Source of the DNA: Agrypnia vestita
Taxonomy: Eukaryota; Arthropoda; Insecta; Trichoptera; Phryganeidae
DNA length: 64,000 bases
Reading direction: 5' to 3'
Assembly: GCA_016648135.1 (NCBI GenBank)
Contig: JADDOH010000310.1
Coordinates: 1 to 64,000, forward strand
Below the pieces are notes generated by a model. That model did no database searches. It worked only from the letters and a program-made list of their open reading frames with translations, and had not been told where the DNA came from. Made by a program: the position numbers and the translations under genes. Positions 45,698-56,017 of the stretch are shown here, in pieces; within the stretch, counting starts at the first letter, position 1; every line of letters begins with the position of its first letter.

Positions 45698-48470
45698 ATA
45701 AATATTTTAAAATAATTATTTAAATTTTAATAAATCAAAGCATACTCATTCATTCATTAAAATGTGTTTATTGCTTACTTCACAGAAATGTGTGAAATAT
45801 CACACATTTCTGCGAAAATTACTTTGAGGAATATGAATAATAAAAAATATATAAAATAAAATATATTTTTCCCAAAGATAACTTAATCTGTAATCGGGAG
45901 ATAAAACTGTATATACCATTTCTTGTTACATTAACCTATAACAACTTATTTAATGATTACTACATAGCTCAATGTCAGAATGGTCTACTGAGAACAGAAA
46001 AATACTTGTTATTCGAATATTTGTCGTAGAGGGTGTTTTTAGTTTTTACATGTTTACTTTGATTTAACTTTGTATTGAAATAATAATAGGTAGTTCACAT
46101 AATATATTTTATTGTAATCAAATTGCATTCTCATAGGTAGAAAAATATGAGATAAGAATTAGTTTAAAAAAACATTAAACACTAAAATGAATTAATAAAT
46201 CGTTGAAAAAAATATTTTTGAATGGTTTATTTTTTACCAACATAACGTTTATTTGAGTGTGCGTGATTGGGTCAGACATAATAATTAAGCTGTATCTTAA
46301 CTAGTGGTTCTTCTTTTTTGAGGAAATGATATGATTGATATTATTTTATTTATATTAATGACTCTGATTTAAGCACATCATAAATCAGATTAATCTCATT
46401 TCGTTTTGCAGATTTCATCAACAAAATATGTTTGTAAAATGATGTTTTACCGTCCTCATCAAAACTGTTATATTTACTGATTGTGTCTTTTTTTGGTACC
46501 TCTAATATTTCATTTAAATATTAACAAATAAACTCTTATTTTATTTTAAAAAATATATTAATAAACTCTTATTTTATTTTAAAAAGTATACATAAACTCT
46601 ACACTTATTGAACCATTTATTTTTGATGCATGTTATTTCACAAAATTCATCAATTTTATCATCAAATTTAGAATTTTTCTTCATGTTTCTAATTTTATCT
46701 AATATTGTTTTGTATTTCTTATTGTTTTACAAATACTTGTGTTTACTTGTGTATGAATCATTTACCTATAATTATAACGCATATTAAGTATCTACGACGC
46801 TTACTGAAGATATAAAGTTTAATTCGTGTCGTTTCATCAAATTAGCGAGTCGATGTGTTAGGAATAAAAATTTCTTAAACTCGCAGGAGATTCTCACTTA
46901 TATGTAAGTAGATATCAAATTTACATTATATTGAAGATACAGACTTACAGACAACTTATTCCATATTAAATTATATATCCACCCATTTACACTAAAAATG
47001 TGTGACATATACAGAAGTACTTGGAAAACATTAATAACCTTGCAGGACTATATTGCTGCCTTGATTATGAGTCGAAAATGTCCCAGTAGCCATAACCTAA
47101 TATCAATACTTAAAGAAATTGCATTTTTTTCAATATATCTGACTTATTTTTCGCAAAACGTTAGATTATCATTGCAGTAATTCATATTTATTGAATATGA
47201 AAATTCATTCCATTTATTTATTCATTCAAAATTAAAGAATACAAATCAAATAAAATAATAAAAACCTTCAAATTCCAGTTGGAATTTCTGCAGGGATTTT
47301 ATCATTTTATTTATACTTGTATTGAAATGAATAAAATTTTCGTAATCAATATAAGTTACTGTAATGATAGTTTGAATCATAATCAAGGCAGGAATATAGT
47401 CCTGCGAGGTTATTAATATTTTCCAAATAACCCTGTATATTAAAAAAATTTCCAATTATGATATCTTTGTATTCCCAAAATGTATTACATATTACACACG
47501 TAGGTAATTCAAAGAAAACTTTTCAGTTCTGTAAAATAAATTCACAAAACATATTAACAGCAAAATGTAGATAATAGATTATGTTTGAAATTACAAGCAC
47601 ATTTTATTCTGCCAATTCTCTAGAAGCTTTTATATTTGTACGCTTATAAAAGTCAACAACAATGCTAACTTATGAAAGCCAATAAAATTTTCAAAATGAT
47701 GCCAGTAAAGCATGGCTTATTTTGAACAATTTTGCCACCCTTTGATTCTCACAATAGACTATGTTTCGTTATGTGAAGAAATATATTCCGGGCTTTTTAA
47801 TTTTCACACTAATTGTATTTACATTGTAAAATAGCTTTAATGGATAATCACGTACCCGAGTACATTCTGTTTTCTCCGGAGCAAGGAACTATAGTATTGA
47901 TCACTACAAACCAATCTCAATACTTTTGTGATATGTGATTAGGATCAGACTCCACTAATGACGTCAGTACATAAACATCCAGTTTAAAAGGTCTTCCCGT
48001 TAAAGAGCATCTCCAAGGTTCCTATCGCCATTTGAAAAATCCTTTAATTCCCTATGGACATTTACTTAGTTTCAAAATATCTCCGCACGAATCAGTCATT
48101 TTTTTGTCAAATAAAAACAACGCCCAGCAGTCTTGACACAAATATTCTCCACCACTCGATGGACTTAACATCATTTATAAATAAAGATATAAAATCACTA
48201 AATTCACAACCTACTAGTTAAAGAAATGTGTGTTTTCTGCATCGTGTGTGTCTCGGCGCAAACTGACTGTAAAAAAGAGTGTCAGAAATTTTTGATTACT
48301 TTTCGCTCCCCTTAATATGTACTTATGTTTACGTACAACTCACGCTACAATGTACTGACTGCACGCTGCTATTCTACGGGTTAGGCTGCTCTACCCAATT
48401 GTATCTATTGTATTAGACTGTCCTGTATCTAATTATAAATATCGCTGTCATTTCATTAAATTTTATGCAT
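45698..48470 (+). other. RGS7 intron, AT-rich
   Basis: No exon or transposon recognised. A TGACGTCA site is at 47959-47966. Weak similarity of segments near 47030-47090 and 47370-47420 (inverted, ACATTAATAACCTTGCAGGACTATAT-like) suggests a decayed inverted repeat. Confidence 0.4.
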
Positions 48471-48519
48471 ATGAAGCGTCCATAAATCAGGTGGCCTAAT
48501 CAAGGGAGGGGGGGTTAGA

Positions 48520-50134
48520 TGCATTTATTGAAAGTATACTGTGCCAGTACGCACCTATACTGTACTAGCGCAGTATAATTTCAAGAGCGAAAATAAAGTA
48601 TATGTCATGAAAGTATACTCGATTTATGCGCGATACTTGAGTATGGTTTCCACCTCATCGGGTAATATAGAAGTTCAGAAACTATACTAGGGTAGTATCC
48701 ATTTAGCAAAATCAATTGGACTAATATTGAATGAGATATTGTAAATATGCTTTTAAATTAGTTTCACTTGTATATAGCTATAAAAAATAGGATTTTAATC
48801 TAACTTTTAGTTGTTGTATAACACCATAAATACTAGCTTACTATTGTGACTTGAATATAGTACATATACATCACGGGCAAACTGACACAGCCTGTCTTTA
48901 ATTGCACAAATCAAACAAGACATGTTAAAGTGACAATCATTTTTTATTAAGAAATTTGTTATAATTATTATAAAATTATGCCTAAATAATATAATATGTA
49001 ACTGATTATTTTTTTAATTTTAAATGAACAATGTATTAATTAAATTATTTATTTTGCATTATGATATCTCGATATCTCCAACAGTCTCTTTGAAGAAAGT
49101 AAATGAGTTAAGGTTTATTACTCATCGTTGGACATATTTAAGTGTTAAATAAACCGGATATATTATAAGAACCGTATATTTTAAAGAGAAGCAAATCTCG
49201 ATGTATTGCTGAAGTCTTATTCAACTTCATCAGATTTGACAAGACAAAAATCTTATCAACAGAACCGCACCATGTACCTACATTAGTGAGAGAAATATAC
49301 ATACATCCTAATTTCAATATGAGATGAGATGACAGTTACAAAACTATCAAGTATTTGGCGCCCTGTTCTCATGACTTTGATTTCACCTTTAAGAGATGTT
49401 GCAGAAAATCCCGAAGATGTACCTACCTAATTAGTACATGTATAATACAGAAACGAACACTCCACAACAAAGTGCATATAATTTATGACCTCGGAAGAAA
49501 TAATCAGTTCGGCCTACACCTCCACCGTGATAGGACGCTCTCCTGCTGACGCTGAATAAGACTTCAGCGAAATGTCGAGATTTGCTTCTCTGTAAAATAT
49601 ATGGTTCTTATAAAATATCCGGTTTATTTAACACTTAAGTATCTTAATGAGTTTAATTTGGTAATCATTTTCACACTTTATTGAGTAATTTGTGCACCAG
49701 TTACGTCAAAATGCAATTATCTTTCACTTTTTTACTTACACTATGAATCGAAACAATGGCACATATTGAAAGAGCTTGAAATAGAAAAATAAGATAGATA
49801 ACTATTCTTCCATGCAAAAGAAAGGGATAGCAATGTACCAAAATGGTGCGCATGCCACTAATCGAGTATAGTTTCCATCTGCACGGGCTGCAAAACGTAC
49901 ACCTGGAAAGCATACTCGGCTATTGTGGAGTGGTACTAACGTAGTATGTTTTCCAGTTATTATTTTTGTATGCGGTGCTTGAAAATATACTCGATTTTTG
50001 CATACTAACAAGGTATACTTTCCGCAACTGACACGTGCCATCAGGTTCGGAATATATACACGGAATATATACGGAATATATCGAGTATTGCGCAGCTCTG
50101 CGTGCTAGTACATTATACTTTCAATAAACACGGA
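48520..50134. mobile_element. Inserted element with TTTATTGAAAGTATA ends
   Basis: The ends TGCATTTATTGAAAGTATAC and - strand TCCGTGTTTATTGAAAGTAT are inverse copies. TTAGA is on both sides (48515-48519, 50135-50139), a likely 5-bp target duplication. Subterminal GAAAGTATACTCGATT-like words recur inside (48606, 49975). No transposase is seen; a non-autonomous DNA transposon is likely. Confidence 0.6.
49138..49638. mobile_element. Inverted-repeat element carrying hammerhead-like motifs
   Basis: The arms 49138-49233 and 49546-49638 are about 95-bp inverse copies, starting TTAAGTGTTAAATAAACCGG. Each arm holds a hammerhead-like order pointing inward-to-outward. On the right (+), CTGACG, stem GCTGAA/TTCAGC and GAAAT at 49546-49573. 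On the left (-), CTGATGA at 49233-49227, a similar stem, then a mutated GAAA box. The interior is about 310 bases without a recognised gene. It probably derives from a Penelope-like element. Confidence 0.7.
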
Positions 50135-50457
50135 TTAGAATACTACACTTGGCTACGTGAGGGGGGAAGGGGGATCAGAGTCGAGCTACATAATTATTTT
50201 ATTTATATTATGTGACACAATTACAACGGTACAGAATATGCGATCGATAAATCTGCTTTGATCGGTTTGCATACAATAAATTATTTAAAAATAGTATTGG
50301 GAAGAGAAAAAAGCACAAAATTTATTTTGGAATTAATAGGAAAAACTACGTTTCACTCGGAGGGGTGTGTCAAAGCAAAAGTCACGATAGGGGTTCATGA
50401 GTGGAGGGAGGGTTCAAAAGGGTTAAAAATGGAATCACGGGGTTTATGGACGCTCCC

Positions 50458-50821
50458 ATATTGCGCCTAAAAATAAATAAAAAATTGTGGTGATTTTCAC
50501 CTCGGCGTACATAGATCCGGGAAATTAAATAAACTGAAAGAAAAGCTATAAAATGCAGGGTACTGGTGCAATTATCCATTAAAATCTTTTTTAATCAATG
50601 TTTTCTCAGGATATAATGGAACATTGTATCGATGAGCAGGCTATATTTCTTGACAAGCCCCGTTGTTGAGCCGCATTACCCGCAACACGCAGAGACATGC
50701 GACCCCCGCGGACGGAGGCATGTCTCCACTGTCCACATTACCACCCGTGATGCAATAACCGAGTGCTCCTACTCACTCTGCAAGTAGTGCGTAGTTATGT
50801 TAGTGTCCTTACACTTTTCAG
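50458..50821 (+). other. RGS7 intron, end
   Basis: A GC-richer patch at 50650-50790 precedes the acceptor TCCTTACACTTTTCAG. No other feature. Confidence 0.5.
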
Positions 50822-50875
50822 GGGTGATCTTCCGTGCCAATCCAAACTGAATCTTGTCGCAGCCGAACCGAGTTT
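50822..50875 (+). CDS. RGS7: RGS7-like small exon
   Basis: A 54-base exon between a strong acceptor (TCCTTACACTTTTCAG) and a consensus donor (AGTTT|GTAAGT). AG from the previous exon plus G gives R, then GDLPCQSKLNLVAAEPS. No domain. It is phase 2 at both ends, so it could be skipped without a frameshift. Confidence 0.8.
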
Positions 50876-51060
50876 GTAAGTCCCCACGATGTGCTGATAA
50901 TTGATTGCAAGACACCTTGTATTTTCAACTACATAGCGTAATATGATATTTTCCTCCGACACCTGTTTGATCTGTTTATAATTATGATTGTTCCCTGTAA
51001 ATGAGCTTGGAAACTTTGACTCTTATTTTCATATTACCTTAAAAGTGTGTCTTATTCCAG

Positions 51061-51115
51061 AGATGTTAACTGTGAGGCGGCAAATCCAAATTGTACGCCC
51101 ACGGCATCTCGGTGA
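51061..51115 (+). CDS. RGS7: RGS7-like terminal exon (short isoform)
   Basis: The acceptor GTCTTATTCCAG is good; TT plus A gives L. It encodes DVNCEAANPNCTPTASR, then TGA at 51113-51115. The NCTPT phrase is recalled near the C-terminus of vertebrate RGS7, supporting this as a conserved end. AATAAA is at 51198-51203. A cryptic donor TCTCG|GTGAAA (51111/51112) just before the stop would allow reading on into 52730 as R-VEVSSS, also in frame. Confidence 0.8.
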
Positions 51116-51197
51116 AATTTATCCAATGTTTTAAGGAAACATTGTTGAATATAATTTTTCTATTTATACATAAATGTGCAGTAAACAATGAACTAAG

Positions 51198-51203
51198 AAT
51201 AAA
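51198..51203 (+). terminator. Polyadenylation signal of the short isoform
   Basis: AATAAA 83 bases after the TGA of the short isoform. Confidence 0.55.
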
Positions 51204-51209
51204 TGCTGC

Positions 51210-52420
51210 TCAGAAAATGATAATTTTTATCAAACTGACAAAAGTTATTATAATATTTGTGTAAAAGAGGAGATAGGGTCAAAGTTTACGTTTCGTTTGA
51301 TTCATAAACCTCCTTAATCTACGATGTTCATGAATTTTTAACAAATATCTTCTTTGTCTTCTGTGGTTATTATAACTTCTCTTTTTTGTTGTAAATCACT
51401 TTTGAGTTTGAAACATTGCTAATAAATATGCAAAGAAGAATATCCGCAGTAGCCCAGTTTAAAATATCTCTGGAATACGACCTATACTTTAATGCAAGTC
51501 CGCATCAATTTTTCCAATACTATTATTTTAGTTCAGAATATATTTTATTTTATTACATATTTATATTTGGATATTTACAAGCAATGTTGACTAATAATTG
51601 TATGTGTTTCACCAAGTGCCATTGATGTTGTACCCACCACCAATTTCGACTTTGATGTTTCGATTTTGCTGTTGAAATTTATTATATCTTTATAAGAACT
51701 CTTAGAGTGATGTATTGTATGTATAAAGATGTCCCCCGAAGGTCGGGTGCCTAGGAAAGTTCCATTTAGAGTTGTGTTACTCATCTGACCTCTCTTGTGA
51801 AGTGCACTGCTAATACGACTAATAAACTTGAGAGAATCATTAAAACATTACAATATTTCTACACCTGCTATCATTCGGAAACAAAGTCTACTCAATGACT
51901 AGATATGATCTATCTGCGAGATACCTATCACGCGAGTGATAAGAACATTGTAATCCGATTGGCTTGACAGGTTTACATGTCGTTGTTTTGTCTAACAAGA
52001 TAATTTCAATAAACAATGAATATTCATGTGTAAAGCACCTTTTATAAATGTTTATCCCTGTTTGTTTTGCTTGTGCATGCGTTTGAAACATTTGTTTAAA
52101 TATTTTTTAATTCAATTGATTATTCATCTATAGTTTCACTTTTTTATCTATTGATGAACTATTTTGGTCCAATGCATAAAACGTATTCTTAATAATGCCT
52201 TAAATAATAAAAATATTAAATAAAACAATGTATAATAACCCTGTCCTTAAATGAATTTTTGCTAGTTTGCAGTTAGTACACTATGGATAATGTCCCACCT
52301 AGTCGGTCACCATTTAACAAGTGTTTATACTTTTGTGATATGTACTTTCAAATAAATAATATAATAAACGACATTATAAATATCTGTACATGCGAGATTA
52401 GATTTATTTGGAAAAAAAAT
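51210..52420 (+). other. Intron or 3' flank between the two ends of RGS7
   Basis: AT-rich, no exon or transposon recognised. Confidence 0.5.
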
Positions 52421-52424
52421 TGAG

Positions 52425-52495
52425 TTGGTAGCGGGCACTGAAGCTGAACGGCAAAGCTCGGAAGTTCGATCCCTCCGGCTGCATTCAAAATCAAT
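52425..52495 (+). mobile_element. tRNA-derived SINE head
   Basis: A-box-like GTTGGTAGCGGGCAC and B-box-like AGTTCGATCCC are 30-odd bases apart, as in tRNA genes, but no acceptor stem closes. It resembles the 15660-15815 SINE in AGCGGGCACTG. Confidence 0.5.
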
Positions 52496-52729
52496 ACTTC
52501 TTATTAACAATCCATTTGTGACAATGGTAAGCTGACCGTTGTATCTTTTTTCGCAGCTTTCGTAATTTATTATTTAATATATTCTCTCTTTCGAGTGTTA
52601 ATTTCGTTAAAAAATATAGTAAAAGCCAAATTAAATTGGAAAGATAAATGAATGCCGCTTTGAATATTCACACTACATGCAGAAGGTCTGCTGTCAATAT
52701 TCCGCCACTAAATGAGATTCGAAATCCAG

Positions 52730-53717
52730 GGTTGAAGTCAGCAGCAGCGGCGGAGAGGAAGGTTCCAGCAGCGGCTGCGGGGGGTCGGGAGGCGGAGCCG
52801 TTTGTCCCTGGGAGGGAGGTCCCGAGCGCCTAGAGCCGACTCCCCGCTCCAGGAACAACTCTGCCCTGGACTCCTGCTCTTCCTCTTCGGACATCAGCGT
52901 GGCGGTAACGGACGTATCGGAGCGACTGCGGCGGTCATGCGCGCTGCAGCAGCCGCCGCCGGCTCCGCCCCCCGCTCGCCGTCTGTCCGCCTTCGAGCCC
53001 CGCCGGGGCCCCATGGCTGTCCTCGGCCTGAGAGATGACTTCCCCCACCGCTCATTCGACTCGTCTACCACTCCTTCTCCGTTTCCTCATGATAAAGAAG
53101 ATAACAGCACCGACGATGCAAAATGCTCAAAAAAAGCTCCGGGCCTATTAAAATCGTATTCCGTATCATCAGCGACGACTACGATCGCTCCGGTCATCAG
53201 CGTCAGCTCTGTGTCGGACGATATTCCTTCCGAAGGCGAGTACGATCGCGCTAGATCGCCGTTTCCAGAAGACACCAACCAGTCGGAGGAGACGACCGAT
53301 TCACCGTCCACCGTGGGGCTAATGTCCACTCTGTCCCTGACCTCGTCCCCTCTGACTCCTTCCACGCCGCTGCCTACAACCTCCGTATCTTTGTTGCCGG
53401 ATGTGGAAGAAAAATCGTGCAAAGAAGATATAGAAGAGATTACGATCGTGCAAAGTCTCATTCCCGACGTCAGCGAGTTGAGCGGTGGAACGGAGAGAGT
53501 GTCAAGTGTGGCAATCGCTCCGCTGGCCGAATCCGAAGATGCGGCGGAAGACGATGACGATGGCGCGGTGGAGGGGAAGTGCGAGGAGGACGAGACGGCC
53601 CCGGCTCCCTGCCCCGCCCCACCCCCCGGCCAGCCCAGCCCCGCCGCAGACACTTCGCGAGCTTTACCCGATAAGGACGAAAAGGGGAATGATATTTGTC
53701 CGTGGGAAGATGAGTGA
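52730..53717 (+). CDS. CPWE-motif exon, alternative 3' end of RGS7-like gene
   Basis: The frame is open from 52716 to TGA at 53715-53717. The acceptor AAATCCAG|G (52729/52730) gives the phase needed by all the preceding RGS7 exons; the tract before it is weak. It encodes about 328 residues: a Gly/Ser segment, VCPWEGG (52800-52820), a serine/acidic middle, proline-rich stretches, KAPGLLKSYSVSSATTT, an acidic run, then NDICPWEDE (motif at 53694-53708) just before the stop. No transmembrane segment; disordered. CPWE motifs are known from GPR158/GPR179 tails. A consensus donor GATGA|GTGAGT overlaps the stop, so splicing onward (phase 2 again) is possible. AATAAA follows at 53761. The alternative is an exon of another gene. 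Confidence 0.75.
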
Positions 53718-53760
53718 GTATTCGAAAAAAAATTTAATTACTGATCATTTACATATATCA

Positions 53761-53766
53761 AATAAA
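53761..53766 (+). terminator. Polyadenylation signal of the CPWE exon
   Basis: AATAAA 44 bases after the TGA at 53715-53717. Confidence 0.5.
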
Positions 53767-54003
53767 AGATGGAATTAAACTAAAAATATAATTATGTTAT
53801 TTTACTTTCTATACTAAATAGTAAACAAAAATAATCCTCTTCACTTACATGTGATACTTCTAACTTCAACTCTTCAAATTACTTATACTTCTTAATCTGC
53901 TCATTATATAAAACCAAAGAGGCGATAACTACTTCTAAATTTTCTCTTGGTAGATGAAACAAGTATTTTTAAAGATGTAATTAAATGAATCTATCTTTAA
54001 TAT

Positions 54004-54243
54004 GTAGACCTCTTACCATTTAAGAAAGACAATATAATTAGTATGTGTAAGCCGTGGGTACGACGCACATTATTCTGTTGCCTTGGTGTTCATGGGTATA
54101 AACACCAACACAACAAAATAATGTGCCTCGTAGATCTCTTTCCATTTAAGAAAGATAATCGAATTAGTATGTGTAAACTGTGTGTACAAGGCATATTGTT
54201 TCGTTGTGTTGATGTTTACGGGTGTAAACACCAACACAATGGA
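54004..54243. repeat. Tandem pair of MITE-like units
   Basis: Two units of about 120 bases start AGAC/TCTCTTACCATTTAAGA and end AAACACCAACACAA. Each has a hairpin-forming core with GTGTT...AACACC inverses. Divergence is about 15-20% by eye. Confidence 0.65.
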
Positions 54244-54935
54244 ACTGTGCAAATACTGCAGTTTGATCAGTCGACATTTTCAAAGCCATCAATCGATCAA
54301 ACAGCCTACTCTTCAAATCTGATAAATTTCAAATTCCAAAAGCAAGCCACTTTGCTAGAAAAGTGGTGCAAAGACTGGCGCATTGAAATAAATCCCTCAA
54401 AAAATGCAGCCACCCTCTCCTCACACAGACACGCCCAAAATAAACCCAGCATAAAAATTTTCAGTCAAAACTTTCCACGGACCACACATGCCTCGGTGTC
54501 ATTCTCGACCCCCAAACACTTCAGACTTATGTGGCGCTAACACATTCACAATAAAATAAATTCTTCATCACATGCACTATTTATATACATATAATATTAT
54601 ATAAATATAAGAGTTTATATATATATAAAAATATCAAACTTGCCATTGATAATAAGCGTCACCTTTACAAAGCGGTCATCATCATTAGGCCTATAGTTAA
54701 ATATGCAGCCCTAATCTGGGGTCACACACACAGATGAACAGACACAAAGAAGACTACGGATTCAGCAAAACAAAGTTGTCTGAATCAATCATCAACCAAG
54801 AATCACACATCTCCATGATGAGCCGGGCATTCCTTCACACCCATCAAAAAACATCCTCATTCATCCCAGACTGTGATGCAGATACCCCCTTCAAATATAA
54901 AATATACCTTCCGTGTTGAGTAAATCCTGCCCCAT
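54244..54935 (+). mobile_element. Jockey-like LINE relic
   Basis: The first frame has LLEKWCKDWRIEINPSKNAA, RT thumb-like sequence. After frameshifts come LYKAVI, RPIVKYAALIWGHTH and RRLRIQQNK, the usual C-terminal block of Jockey ORF2. AT-rich filler interrupts at 54570-54640. Confidence 0.75.
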
Positions 54936-55835
54936 TCATCGCAGTATCTTATTTATATTTTTCTTCTTTCGATAATCTCAGCCCATGAACAAGTTAATGA
55001 TGCATTCCATTGCTAGGTACATGATGTCGAAGCAGAAAGGGGCTTATTAGACCCATATTCTGACACAACTTACTATTTCACTTATTAATGAACGATTGTA
55101 TTTCTAACAACTATGCTTGAGTCAATATTGGGTACTTTGAGTATTTACCTTTATATTCAAATTAACAGGGTCCCACATAGATCAAATTTTATTTTGGATC
55201 CCTTAAAGGTCAAATTAATGGGGTTCCCCATAAATCAAATTTTTTTTGGGTCTCTTGAAAATTCAAATTCCAAGTTTTGCTTTTATCCAAAATTGCTCTT
55301 GTTTGTCCGTTGCTTTAGTAATGTGATGTACATGGATTATAATTGCTGCAAAAAGCACTATCGCAAGTTGGATATCCAAATATAATTACCCTTCACCATA
55401 CCAAAATATTATACCGTATTTGACTTCTATAGCATATTTGACTTCTTAAGACATTTGCATTATTAGAGTGTACCTCAATACTATCTGAAAATAATATTCA
55501 TAATCGAATTTTTACAGGGAAACGTGTAAAATGGATACACCATTTGTGAAGACCTACGCTACACTCGGATATTTATAATTTTCAGCCATTGTTGATTTAG
55601 GAAGAAATATCTTCTTTGTAAGTAAAGCTGCTCGTGTAATGTGACTTTAAGTCCAATCATTTATTTTTGTTATTTTGCTCACTGAACATTTAATTTAAAC
55701 AATTCATGTCATTGGATGCATAAATTTAATGTATTATATTTGTTTTTGGGTAATTTTTTTTCTTTTCATTTCTAATTTACACTACAATAAAAATGTTCTT
55801 AGGTTTTCACGGCTGTTGAGAATCTTCTAGTTTGT
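54936..55835. other. Intergenic, nothing assigned
   Basis: AT-rich. Two similar phrases, GGGTCCCACATAGATCAAAT and GGGTTCCCCATAAATCAAAT, at 55168 and 55219 form a diverged tandem. No gene recognised. Confidence 0.4.
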
Positions 55836-56017
55836 GTTTTCTGGGACAATCTTCCGTGTTTTTATGACCTTTCTGGCCGACATTTCGGATCCCACTGCAG
55901 GGTCCATCATCAGAGCTGATGTAACATTAGGGTTGATATCAATGCATCAGCCCTGATAAGAGACCCTGCAATGGGATCCGAAAGGTTGTAAAAACACAGC
56001 AGATTACCCCAGAAAAC
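55836..56017. mobile_element. Inverted-repeat element with paired hammerhead-like motifs
   Basis: The arms 55836-55915 and 55949-56017 are imperfect inverse copies (GTTTTCTGGG... and ...CCCCAGAAAAC). On the - strand of the left arm is CTGATGA (55913-55907), a stem of GGA and CCC pairs, then GAAAT (55886-55882). On the + strand of the right arm is CTGATAA (55953), a stem, then GAAAG (55980). The left one has both boxes intact. Confidence 0.65.

Larger units (their letters stand above)
48472..50457. mobile_element. Outer MITE of a three-level nest
   Basis: The left end GAAGCGTCCATAAATCAGG and the right end (- strand GGGAGCGTCCATAAACCCCG) are inverse copies. They match the ends of 23206-23536. 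The outer sequence is only about 370 bases once the insertion at 48520-50134 is removed. Confidence 0.65.
34248..53717 (+). other. RGS7: RGS7-like gene, 3' part (gene span)
   Basis: R7 RGS proteins pair with Gbeta5 through a GGL domain and act as GTPase accelerators for Galpha-i/o in neurons. Seven exons are supported: 34248-34423, 35540-35743, 42145-42366, 44584-44832, 50822-50875, 51061-51115 and 52730-53717. Each junction has GT and AG, and the split codons rebuild sensible residues. The N-terminal DEP and DHEX exons are not found and presumably lie to the left. Introns of 0.2 to 6 kb are full of transposons, whereas exons are GC-rich. The gene has two alternative 3' ends, at 51115 or 53717, each with its own AATAAA. 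Confidence 0.88.

Noticed and set aside
52694..53071. Long - strand frames over the CPWE exon (also 53087-53653)
   Set aside because: Shadows of a GC-rich coding exon. The + frame has the splice-phase match, the motifs and acidic/serine codon structure.
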